DNA of 64,000 bases from Synechococcus lacustris (GTDB taxonomy: Bacteria > Cyanobacteriota > Cyanobacteriia > PCC-6307 > Cyanobiaceae): contig CAJAQB010000008.1 in the NCBI GenBank assembly GCA_903943975.1, positions 175,076-239,075 on the forward strand, read 5' to 3'. Position 1 is the first letter of the stretch; every line of letters starts with the position of its first letter. Positions 56,915-64,000 of the stretch are shown in pieces. Made by a program: the position numbers and the translations under genes. The notes beneath the pieces are model-generated. The model searched no databases, was not told where the DNA came from, and was given only the letters and a program-made list of their open reading frames with translations.

Positions 56915-57615
56915 ATCTGGTCCCCCAAATGAAAAAGAAACTCTGGGGTTTCAAGGTTACTGCCAGCAGCTGGCTCCTGAAGGCCGAAGTGGAGCCTGCC
57001 ATTGTTTATGCCTCAAACAACAAGCTGTTATTAGGACTGTTGTATGCAGTAACTGTCCGTAAAAAATTAGTTGGTGGTTGCTTTACTACAGCGCAAGAAG
57101 TTCTGGCCCACCTCAAAGAGAACAAGACTGGCATGCTTATGAGCAGCATCAATTTAGAAGACGGCTCTGGAGATGCGCTGATACAGCAGGCCAGATTATT
57201 GCAACCAGAGCTGCGCTGTCTTTTGGTTGCCGATCACAACAAATACAGCGCCGCAGAAGCAGCAAGCTGGCGTAGCAATGTAATTGTAGCAGCAGCAGAT
57301 ATTGGTGATGAAAGCGAACCGCTGCGCATGGCGATTCTATCGGCAATAGCTAATACTAGCTTCCGCAGCAAATCGATTGCGCAAAAAGATAGCGAAGCAT
57401 CTGCCGGTACAACGATTGTGCTGAACCAACGGGAAAAGGAAATGCTGCAATGCTTTGCCCTGGGGCTCACCAACACTGAAGCGGCTGAGCGCCTACACCT
57501 GAGCCCCCATAGCACCAAAACCTACAGCCGAAACCTGCTGGCTAAGTTGGAAGTGAGCAATCGCCAGCTGGCGCTAGTCAAGGCGCTTGGCAAGGGGCTG
57601 TTCAAGGCATTTTGA
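56911..57615 (+). CDS. LuxR-type regulator with a degenerate receiver domain
   Basis: A 234-residue NarL/LuxR-family DNA-binding protein. The C-terminal helix-turn-helix is clear: LNQREKEMLQCFALGLTNTEAAE and LHLSPHSTKTYSRNLLAKLEV. The N-terminal half is receiver-like (AIVYASNNKLLLGLLYAV, MLMSSINLEDGSGDALI), but the acidic pair after strand 1 is ASNN and the phosphoacceptor position is Ser in LMSSINL. It is probably not phosphorylated in the normal way. It overlaps the TIGR03032 gene by 4 bases and precedes the FG-GAP gene, so it may regulate this locus. Confidence 0.8.
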   Translation: MNLVPQMKKKLWGFKVTASSWLLKAEVEPAIVYASNNKLLLGLLYAVTVRKKLVGGCFTTAQEVLAHLKENKTGMLMSSINLEDGSGDALIQQARLLQPELRCLLVADHNKYSAAEAASWRSNVIVAAADIGDESEPLRMAILSAIANTSFRSKSIAQKDSEASAGTTIVLNQREKEMLQCFALGLTNTEAAERLHLSPHSTKTYSRNLLAKLEVSNRQLALVKALGKGLFKAF

Positions 57616-57618
57616 AAT

Positions 57619-57636
57619 TATCCCCCTTGGGGGATA
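57619..57636. terminator. Perfect palindrome between the LuxR gene and the FG-GAP gene
   Basis: TATCCCCC and GGGGGATA are separated by TT, giving a stem of up to 8 bp 4 bases after the LuxR stop. No T-run follows, so it could be a terminator for the upstream operon without a U-tract or a binding site. A weak promoter-like TTGCTC at 57649 and AATATT at 57672 lie downstream, before the ATG at 57690. Confidence 0.4.
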
Positions 57637-57689
57637 GGCCCAGGAAAGTTGCTCAGCTTAAAGTAAAAAAAAATATTCTAAATTCATAA

Positions 57690-60600
57690 ATGACTGACCT
57701 GGTTCGCCCTGCTGGCGCCCTTGTTGCCACTGCGCCTGCCTATGAAGCAGCCAGCACCAATCGATTTGGCATTACGAATGTAGGCAGTCACGCCGACCCC
57801 AGTTTTGTTGATGTAGACGGCGACGGCGATCTCGATCTATTTATCGGCAACGGAGTTGGCAACACCCTCTTCTTCCGTAACAGCGGCAGCAGCTCTGCCC
57901 CCGCCTATGAAGCCGCCAGCACCAATCCCTTTGGCATCACGGATGTAGGCTACGTTGCTATACCAACCTTATCTGATGTAGATGGCGACGGCGATCTTGA
58001 TCTATTTATCGGCAACAGCGCGGGTAATACCCTCTTCTTCCGTAACAGCGGCAGCACTTCTGCCCCCGCCTATGAAGCAGCCAGCACCAATCCCTTTGGT
58101 ATCACGGATGTTGGCGATATTGCCACACCCAGCTTTGCTGATATTGACAGAGATGGCGATCTTGATCTATTTATCGGCAACAGAGTGGGTAATACCCTCT
58201 TCTTCCGTAACAGCGGCAGCAGCTCTGCCCCTGCCTATGATGCCGCCAGCACCAATCCCTTTGGTATCACGGATGTTGGCGATAATGCCACACCCAGCTT
58301 TGCTGATATTGACAGAGACGGCGATCTTGATCTATTTATCGGCAACAGCGCGGGTAATACCCTCTTCTTCCGTAACAGTGGCAGCACCTCTGCCCCCGCC
58401 TATGAAGCCGCCAGCACCAATCCCTTTGGCATCACGGATGTAGGCACTTATGCCAAACCCAGCTTTGCTGATGTAGATGGCGATGGCGATCTTGATCTAT
58501 TTATCGGCAACAGCGCGGGTTATACCTTCTTCTTCCGTAACACCGCCGCCACTCCCGTTGCCCCGGTAAATGCAACCACCGCCAGTGGCACCTATGGCGT
58601 CGGAGCTGTCATCACCCTCACGGTGCAGTTCTCAGAAGGTCTGGTGGTAACGGGTACACCCAGGCTCAAGCTAGAAACCGGCACCACCGATCAATACGCC
58701 ACCTATTCTGCTAGAACCACCACCAGCGTTTCAAACGACACGCTCACCTTTACCTACACCGTGCAGGCCGGAGATAGCTCCGCCGATCTAAATCAATTTT
58801 CCGCCACTGCTCTGGAATTAAACAGCGGCACCATCAAAGATGCGGCTGGTAATGATGCAATTCTCACCCTGGCGGCTCCAGGAGCGGCGGGCTCGCTAGC
58901 GGCAAATGCGGCACTGCTGATTGATGGCACAGCCCCAACTGGCGCCCTTGTTGCCACTGCTCCCGCCTATGCGAATCCCACTCCAGGGATAAATCTCTTT
59001 GGCATCACGGATGTAGGCAGCCACGCCGACCCCAGTTTTGTTGATGTAGATGGCGATGGCGATCTTGATCTATTTATAGGCAACTCGGCAGGCAATACCC
59101 TCTTCTTCCGTAACAGCGGCAGCAGCTCTGCCCCCGCCTATGAAGCAGCCAGCACCAATCCATTTGGCATCACGAATGCAGGCAATTATGCCAAACCCAG
59201 CTTAGTTGATGTAGACGGCGACGGCGATCTCGATCTATTTATCGGCAACATGGATGGCACTACCTTCTTCTTCCGTAACAGCGGCAGCAGCTCTGCCCCC
59301 GCCTATGTAGCAGCCAACACCAATCCCTTTGGCATCACGGATGTAGGCAATTTTGCCACACCCAGCTTTGCTGATATTGACAGAGACGGCGATCTTGATC
59401 TATTTATCGGCAACAGCGTGGGTAATACCCTCTTCTTCCGTAACAGCGGCAACAGCTCTGCCCCCGCCTATGAAGCAGCCAGCACCAATCCATTTGGCAT
59501 CACGGATGTAGGCAATTTTGCCACACCCAGCTTTGCTGATATTGATAGAGACGGCGATCTCGATCTATTTATCGGCAACGGAGTTGGCAACACCCTCTTC
59601 TTCCGTAACAGCGGCAGCAGCTCTGCCCCCGCCTATGCCAATCCAACTCCAGGGATAAATCCCTTTGGCATCACAAATGCAGACTCTTATGCCAAACCCA
59701 CCTTGGTTGATGTAGACGGCGACGGCGATCTCGATCTATTTATCGGCAACTTGGCAGGCAATACCCTCTTCTTCCGTAACAGCGGCAGCAGCTCTGCCCC
59801 TGCCTATGTAGCAGCCGGCACCAATCCCTTTGGCATCACAAATGCAGGCCCCTATCCCAACCTCAGTATAGCTGATGTAGACGGCGACGGCGATCTCGAT
59901 CTATTTATCGGCAACATGGATGGCAATACCATCTTCTTCCGTAACAACGCAACTGCGGGGGCCACTGCCCCCGCCTATGAAGCAGCCAGCACCAATCCAT
60001 TTGGCATCACGGATGTAGGCAATTTTGCAAAACCCAGCTTTGCTGATGTAGACGGCGACGGCGATCTCGATCTATTTATCGGCAACGGAGTTGGCAACAC
60101 CCTCTTCTTCCGTAACAGCGGCAGCAGCTCTGCCCCCGCCTATGAAGCAGCCAGCACCAATCCCTTTGGCATCCAGAATGTAGGCACCCGGTCCAGCCCA
60201 ACCTTTGCTGATGTAGACGGCGACGGCGATCTTGATCTATTTATGGGCAACGAAGATGGCAACACCTTCTTCTTCCGTAACAGCGGCAGCAGCTCTGCCC
60301 CCGCCTATGTAGCAGCCAGCACCAATCCCTTTGGCATCCAGAATGTAGGCGGCGGCGAAGCCCAACCCTCCTTTGCTGATCTAAACGGTGACGGCAATCT
60401 TGATATTCTTATCACAACCACTAATGGGGATAACTACTTCTATCTCAATACTGCCGCCACATCCGTTGCCCCGGTAAATGCAACCACCGCCAGTGGCACC
60501 TATGGTGTCGGAGCTGTCATCACCCTCACGCTGCAGTTCTCAGAAGGTCTGGTGGTAACTGGTACACCCAGGCTCAAGCTAGAAACCGGCACCACCGATC

Positions 60601-62429
60601 AATACGCCACCTATTCTGCTAGAACCACCACCAGCGTTTCAAACGACACGCTCACCTTTACCTACACCGTGCAGGCCGGAGATAGCTCCGCCGATCTAGA
60701 TCAATTTTCCGCCACTGCCCTGGAATTAAACAGCGGCACCATCAAAGATACGGCTGGTAATGATGCCATCCTCACCCTGGCGGCTCCAGGAACGACAGGC
60801 TCGCTAGCGGCAAATGCGGCACTGCTGATTGCTGCGGTGGATAGCGTGGCACCAAGCATTTCGGCCGTTGCCTCCACCAATTCGGCAGGAACCTACGGCA
60901 TCGCTACGCTGATCACCCTCACTGTGCAGTTCTCTGAAATTGTGCTGGTGAGTGGCACACCCACCCTCAAGCTTGAAACTGGCAGCACAGACCGCTTGGC
61001 CAGCTACGCCAACGGCAGCGGTACTAATACCCTCTCTTTCACATATACAGTGCAGGCTGGTGATATTTCCGCTGATCTAGATCAATTTTCTGCCAGCGCC
61101 TTAGAACTGAATAGTGGCACCATCAGGGATGCCGCTGGAAATAATGCTGTCCTCACCCTTGCTGCTCCAGGAGCGGCGGGCTCCCTAGCGGCAAATGCGG
61201 CCCTGGTGATTGCTGCGGTCACGATTTCCTCGCCGCCTGCCAGTAATGGAGGTTCCGGCAATGATGCTGGCGATAATTCAAGCCCAGCAATCACTACAGT
61301 AACTAAATCTGTAGCCTCCACACCTACACCTGTTCAGGAAGCAACTTCACCTACTACAACCATTGCTGTTGCCCCTATTGCCCAGTGGGCACCAGTTGTA
61401 TCAGTAACTCCCACATCAATTACCTCCACCTCCACTCAGGAGTCAACTACAATTGCTGCTGACAAGCAGTTTTACAGCACGATAAGCCTTCCAATTGCCC
61501 CTGATTCAACTGCACAACCGGAGATTCTTGCGTTCCAGAATCAGACTTTTGAGGAAATCTCTAAGGACAAGCCGCTTACCGCATCAGCCAATGCTTTTAT
61601 AGCTCAATACACTGTGCCAATTGCAGCAGGCAGTGAAGCCTCTACTGATGCTGTTTCGCTGTTAACTAATCTTGTTGATTTCACGGTAAAGGTTCCAGAT
61701 TTTCAATCTAGTTCCGAGGCCAAGCTTGACACGCTTTCTGTGTCAGCCCCTGTTGAAATCACAATCAAGCTGCAATACGGTGTAAAGGCAGATGCCTACG
61801 TAAAAATCAATCCTAGTACTGGTGAGGCCTATGATTTCACCTATGACCCTATTACGGGAATAGGTGCTGAATTGATTGGTTCTAACAATGACGGCACAGT
61901 TGATACCATAAAGCTACATATTATTGATGGTGGCAAGGGAGATGATGACGGCATTGCCAACGGCTTGATTAGTGATCCAGGCTTCCTTGCCTTGTCCCCT
62001 CGCAGCGATCTATATCGTTTTTATAACGCAGCAACTGCAATGCATTTCTTTACCGATTCAAGCCAGGAACGAGACACTATTAACAACAGCAATTGGGGCT
62101 ATCGATACGAAGGAGTTAGCGATCAAACTCTCTTGACCCAAGGTCAGGCCGTTCAGCGCTTCTTTAATTCCAAAACTGGAGAACACTTCTTCACGCCAGA
62201 CAGTAAAGAAGCAGCTGCAATTGTTTCCCATCCTGAATGGGGCTATGCCCTGGAGGGAGAAGGCTTTAAGGTGTCAACTATTGCTCAACTCGGCATGAGC
62301 ACCCCAGTGTATCGTTTCCTAAATAACTCTAATCACACCCACTTCTTTACAAGCGACTCTCTGGAAAAAGATTCTATAATTTCAAGCCTACCTGTATATC
62401 AGTATGAGGGGGTTGCTTGGTATGTGTAG
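57690..62429 (+). CDS. Giant 1579-residue FG-GAP/VCBS-repeat protein with Ig-like domains and DUF5648 C-terminus
   Basis: The protein is built of 14 near-identical FG-GAP/VCBS units of 55-57 residues, each with a calcium-type DVDGDGDLDLFIGN or DIDRDGDLDLF motif, in blocks of five and nine. Each block is followed by an Ig-like domain (ASGTYGVGAVITLT, TYTVQAGDSSADL), with a third, diverged Ig-like copy directly after the second. A Ser/Thr/Pro-rich linker and a calcium-loop segment similar to choice-of-anchor U domains (DGGKGDDDGIANGLI) come next. The last 145 residues have three DUF5648-type units (YRFYNAATAMHFFT, QRFFNSKTGEHFFT, YRFLNNSNHTHFFT). No signal peptide is seen. It is probably a secreted or surface protein. 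The leader AATATTC before the ATG resembles the lipase gene leader. Confidence 0.88.
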   Translation: MTDLVRPAGALVATAPAYEAASTNRFGITNVGSHADPSFVDVDGDGDLDLFIGNGVGNTLFFRNSGSSSAPAYEAASTNPFGITDVGYVAIPTLSDVDGDGDLDLFIGNSAGNTLFFRNSGSTSAPAYEAASTNPFGITDVGDIATPSFADIDRDGDLDLFIGNRVGNTLFFRNSGSSSAPAYDAASTNPFGITDVGDNATPSFADIDRDGDLDLFIGNSAGNTLFFRNSGSTSAPAYEAASTNPFGITDVGTYAKPSFADVDGDGDLDLFIGNSAGYTFFFRNTAATPVAPVNATTASGTYGVGAVITLTVQFSEGLVVTGTPRLKLETGTTDQYATYSARTTTSVSNDTLTFTYTVQAGDSSADLNQFSATALELNSGTIKDAAGNDAILTLAAPGAAGSLAANAALLIDGTAPTGALVATAPAYANPTPGINLFGITDVGSHADPSFVDVDGDGDLDLFIGNSAGNTLFFRNSGSSSAPAYEAASTNPFGITNAGNYAKPSLVDVDGDGDLDLFIGNMDGTTFFFRNSGSSSAPAYVAANTNPFGITDVGNFATPSFADIDRDGDLDLFIGNSVGNTLFFRNSGNSSAPAYEAASTNPFGITDVGNFATPSFADIDRDGDLDLFIGNGVGNTLFFRNSGSSSAPAYANPTPGINPFGITNADSYAKPTLVDVDGDGDLDLFIGNLAGNTLFFRNSGSSSAPAYVAAGTNPFGITNAGPYPNLSIADVDGDGDLDLFIGNMDGNTIFFRNNATAGATAPAYEAASTNPFGITDVGNFAKPSFADVDGDGDLDLFIGNGVGNTLFFRNSGSSSAPAYEAASTNPFGIQNVGTRSSPTFADVDGDGDLDLFMGNEDGNTFFFRNSGSSSAPAYVAASTNPFGIQNVGGGEAQPSFADLNGDGNLDILITTTNGDNYFYLNTAATSVAPVNATTASGTYGVGAVITLTLQFSEGLVVTGTPRLKLETGTTDQYATYSARTTTSVSNDTLTFTYTVQAGDSSADLDQFSATALELNSGTIKDTAGNDAILTLAAPGTTGSLAANAALLIAAVDSVAPSISAVASTNSAGTYGIATLITLTVQFSEIVLVSGTPTLKLETGSTDRLASYANGSGTNTLSFTYTVQAGDISADLDQFSASALELNSGTIRDAAGNNAVLTLAAPGAAGSLAANAALVIAAVTISSPPASNGGSGNDAGDNSSPAITTVTKSVASTPTPVQEATSPTTTIAVAPIAQWAPVVSVTPTSITSTSTQESTTIAADKQFYSTISLPIAPDSTAQPEILAFQNQTFEEISKDKPLTASANAFIAQYTVPIAAGSEASTDAVSLLTNLVDFTVKVPDFQSSSEAKLDTLSVSAPVEITIKLQYGVKADAYVKINPSTGEAYDFTYDPITGIGAELIGSNNDGTVDTIKLHIIDGGKGDDDGIANGLISDPGFLALSPRSDLYRFYNAATAMHFFTDSSQERDTINNSNWGYRYEGVSDQTLLTQGQAVQRFFNSKTGEHFFTPDSKEAAAIVSHPEWGYALEGEGFKVSTIAQLGMSTPVYRFLNNSNHTHFFTSDSLEKDSIISSLPVYQYEGVAWYV
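57732..58556 (+). repeat. Tandem repeat, 5 units of 165 bases (FG-GAP block 1)
   Basis: Units start at 57732, 57897, 58062, 58227 and 58392, each encoding APAY(E/D)AASTN to FFRN. Neighbouring units are nearly identical at DNA level, including synonymous positions, which suggests recent duplication or gene conversion. Confidence 0.9.
58959..60465 (+). repeat. Tandem repeat, 9 units of 165-171 bases (FG-GAP block 2)
   Basis: Units start at about 58959, 59130, 59295, 59460, 59625, 59796, 59967, 60132 and 60297. Two of them carry an ANPTPGI variant and are 171 bases long. The last unit is diverged (DLNGDGNLDI), as is common at the end of an array. Confidence 0.88.
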
Positions 62430-62457
62430 GACATTCTGTTCTGCAGTCCCGAACCAC

Positions 62458-63297
62458 TCAAGCGAGTGAGTCATTTTGCCAGATCGAACCTAGATAGCTG
62501 TCCCATTCGGCTGGCTCCAGCCATAAATCTCCCGCCAGCGGCGTAAATGTGAGCTCACTGAATATGATGCGACCATTGATATTGTATAGATCAACACGCA
62601 CGAATCCAAACGGTGTGGCTAGGGCTTCTGCTAATTCGACCATTCCCTGCAGATTTTCAGGCGCTGGGCAGTGGTGGTGGGCCCTTGATTTTGCCCTGTA
62701 AGATAGATTCAACGCTGCCCAGCTTGTGTCGTAGAAAAGATTTAAGTGGCTGCCATCGTCTGGCTGGATAAATTCCACTTTACCGTGAAAGCACCACAGT
62801 CTGAAGTTTAGAGCTGCTGAATTATTGCTGCCTTGCACCAGTTGCTCGATGAACGCCTTAGGTTTGATTTGGTAGTATTGAGCTTCGAGGGCAAGCCAGT
62901 AATAATTTTGTTTAAGTTGTTGATTTAGATGGCACCGCAGTGCAGACTGATCCCCTGATGTTATCAATCGGTGTCCGCCAGAGCCATGGTTGGTTTTGGC
63001 CATATAGCCAGCACTGTATAGCTCTAGTGGTGCTCTCAATGGATCCGCACCCGACCAAGTGATCGTGGTGAGATGTTTACTGCCGATGCATTGATTCACA
63101 TAGGAGCGAACAGCAAGTTTGTCACTGAGTAGCGTGTAACGACGGCAATGGCGGTGATGCATCAGCACCATGCGGACGAATAATTTTTCACGAAATGTAC
63201 GTGGTTTCTCTAGGGGCAGTGGATAGCCAAACTGGTGCTGATAACGAGCAGATATCTGGGCCTGGGCCCACCTGGCCATGGCTTCAGAAAGCGCCAT
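62458..63297 (-). CDS. TupA-like ATP-grasp protein
   Basis: The protein resembles the TupA-like ATP-grasp family found in polysaccharide and teichuronopeptide synthesis clusters. Signs are PRTFREKLFVRMVLMHH, LLSDKLAVRSYVNQCIG, MAKTNHGSGGHRL, ALNFRLWCFHGKVEF, NLFYDTSWAALNL and FGFVRVDLYNINGRIIFSELTFTP, in the family's order. It probably ligates an acid group, such as an amino acid or sugar acid, onto a glycan, using ATP. I start at ATG 63297 (MALSEAM), which overlaps the GT2 stop by 14 bases; the longer frame to 63378 overlaps by 95 bases. Confidence 0.82.
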   Translation of the reverse strand: MALSEAMARWAQAQISARYQHQFGYPLPLEKPRTFREKLFVRMVLMHHRHCRRYTLLSDKLAVRSYVNQCIGSKHLTTITWSGADPLRAPLELYSAGYMAKTNHGSGGHRLITSGDQSALRCHLNQQLKQNYYWLALEAQYYQIKPKAFIEQLVQGSNNSAALNFRLWCFHGKVEFIQPDDGSHLNLFYDTSWAALNLSYRAKSRAHHHCPAPENLQGMVELAEALATPFGFVRVDLYNINGRIIFSELTFTPLAGDLWLEPAEWDSYLGSIWQNDSLA

Positions 63298-63865
63298 CGG
63301 GATGCAGGCAACGGAAGCAGTCGTTACCAAGCGCTTCAGCGTAGGCCTGGCCACGAAACTCCTGGGCACCCGCTTCAAGAAAGGCCAAGAAATGACTTTC
63401 CTCCCAAGTATTTTCGCCTGTGTGGCAGTAGCAGTAAAGAAATGGGTGGTCGATTACTGCCATGGCTGCGTGCCCTGCCAGCATTTGTTTTACGGCCGTA
63501 TCTGAGCCCCGCTCCATGGCCGGGTAGGCCGGCAGCATTGAGCGGCGGGCCACCATTGTGTTTTCCCAAAGCCCATGGCTCGATAGTCCCAGCCGTCTCC
63601 GCTGAGGAATCCATATCATTAGTCGATTCAGATACACCACATCTGCTCCTGTTTCCATCAGCACCTGCAGGCTCACACTCAGCCGTTGGGGGGCATGGCA
63701 GTCGTCATCGTCCCAAGTTGCAACGAAGCTGCCTGCCGCTCGCGCAACGCACAGGTTGCGCTTATCTCCTAGGGTCAATCCAGCTGGTGCATCGTGTAGG
63801 TGGATTCGTGGATCAGCGTCCACGAGCGCTTCCAGCTTTGAGCTGCGCCTCTCACTTACGGGCAC
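63284..63865 (-). CDS. GT2-type glycosyltransferase, apparently missing its N-terminus
   Basis: The 193-residue protein has the acceptor-binding half of a GT-A fold: AGLTLGDKRNLCVARAAGSFVATWDDDDCHAPQRL, with the metal-binding Asp cluster, and a C-terminal stretch with NTWEESHFLAFL. GT2 enzymes usually begin with 50-60 more residues (the strand and nucleotide site), and here the frame starts at GTG 63865 with a stop four codons upstream. It may be a truncated gene, or translation may begin at an unseen frame. The 135 bases to the window end (63866-64000) hold no gene that I can support. Confidence 0.65.
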   Translation of the reverse strand: MPVSERRSSKLEALVDADPRIHLHDAPAGLTLGDKRNLCVARAAGSFVATWDDDDCHAPQRLSVSLQVLMETGADVVYLNRLMIWIPQRRRLGLSSHGLWENTMVARRSMLPAYPAMERGSDTAVKQMLAGHAAMAVIDHPFLYCYCHTGENTWEESHFLAFLEAGAQEFRGQAYAEALGNDCFRCLHPDGAF

Positions 63866-64000
63866 CTCGAAAAATTAGACTTTAACAGAATAAAAGTGCA
63901 CGACAAAAGGCACACGGCTTCACCAAAAGGCATAGCTTTCACGTGTAAATCAGCCCGTGTGGTCTACTGCAAGCAGGGCCGTGAGACTTTAATCAAGCAG

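Noticed and set aside
57982..58443. 153-residue plus-strand frame in the FG-GAP array
   Set aside because: A shadow frame of the repeated DNA, explained by the 165-base period.
57690..62429. CRISPR-like or insertion-derived interpretation of the 165-base repeats
   Set aside because: Units are in frame, encode calcium-type FG-GAP motifs and have no spacers.
1..64000. tRNA, rRNA, CRISPR, insertion sequence or prophage genes
   Set aside because: I looked through the spacers and saw no cloverleaf-like sequence, regular spacer array, transposase or phage structural gene. A tRNAscan run would settle the first point.

Overview
The window comes from a picocyanobacterium of the Synechococcus/Cyanobium type. 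It carries a clock gene (kaiC, cut by the left edge), the cyanobacterial histidine kinase nblS, a long-form ribosome hibernation factor, cyanobacteria-typical small proteins (DUF1825, YlqD-like), an AAS-like acyl ligase, an Fe superoxide dismutase and a lipid A pathway. Most of it is compact, GC-rich, core-type DNA with genes overlapping or a few bases apart.

Layout. 0-3.2 kb: kaiC end and nblS, convergent. 3.3-14.7 kb: an AT-rich accessory block of three long genes: a PhoD-like phosphatase, a 2170-residue repetitive protein, and a cytosolic-PLA2-like lipase. 14.8-24.8 kb: purD, a helical exported protein, purC, bamA, lpxC, fabZ, lpxA and lpxB, a purine plus outer-membrane assembly/lipid A block. 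24.8-33.4 kb: small proteins, a sigma factor, pepA, GIY-YIG and HhH proteins, tyrS, pyrF, a structured intergenic region, a yjdM-like gene and a four-helix membrane protein that looks like a pentameric ligand-gated ion channel subunit. 33.4-49.5 kb: glycosyltransferase, MFS exporter, recO, deoC, hpf, lipB, acyl ligase, ylqD-like gene, pyruvate dehydrogenase E2, APC permease, queA, sodB, FKBP, Crp/Fnr regulator, lnt. 49.4-63.9 kb: a second accessory block with an RTX-tailed heme peroxidase, a DUF2887 remnant, a GT41/TPR glycosyltransferase, a TIGR03032-GNAT-GNAT fusion, a LuxR-type regulator, a 1579-residue FG-GAP repeat protein, a TupA-like ATP-grasp protein and a short GT2 protein.

Two themes link the accessory genes. 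First, three separate large proteins carry the same DUF5648-type repeat module: at the C-terminus of the phosphatase, the N-terminus of the lipase and the C-terminus of the FG-GAP protein. Second, several proteins look extracellular (calcium-loop repeats, RTX repeats, no classical signal peptide) and sit near glycosyltransferases, so the right-hand block may build and modify a surface or secreted protein. Both links are inferences from domain content and position.

I saw no tRNA, rRNA, CRISPR array, insertion sequence or phage gene. Start sites were adjusted by reading upstream bases. Functions come from motif recognition by eye, without database searches.
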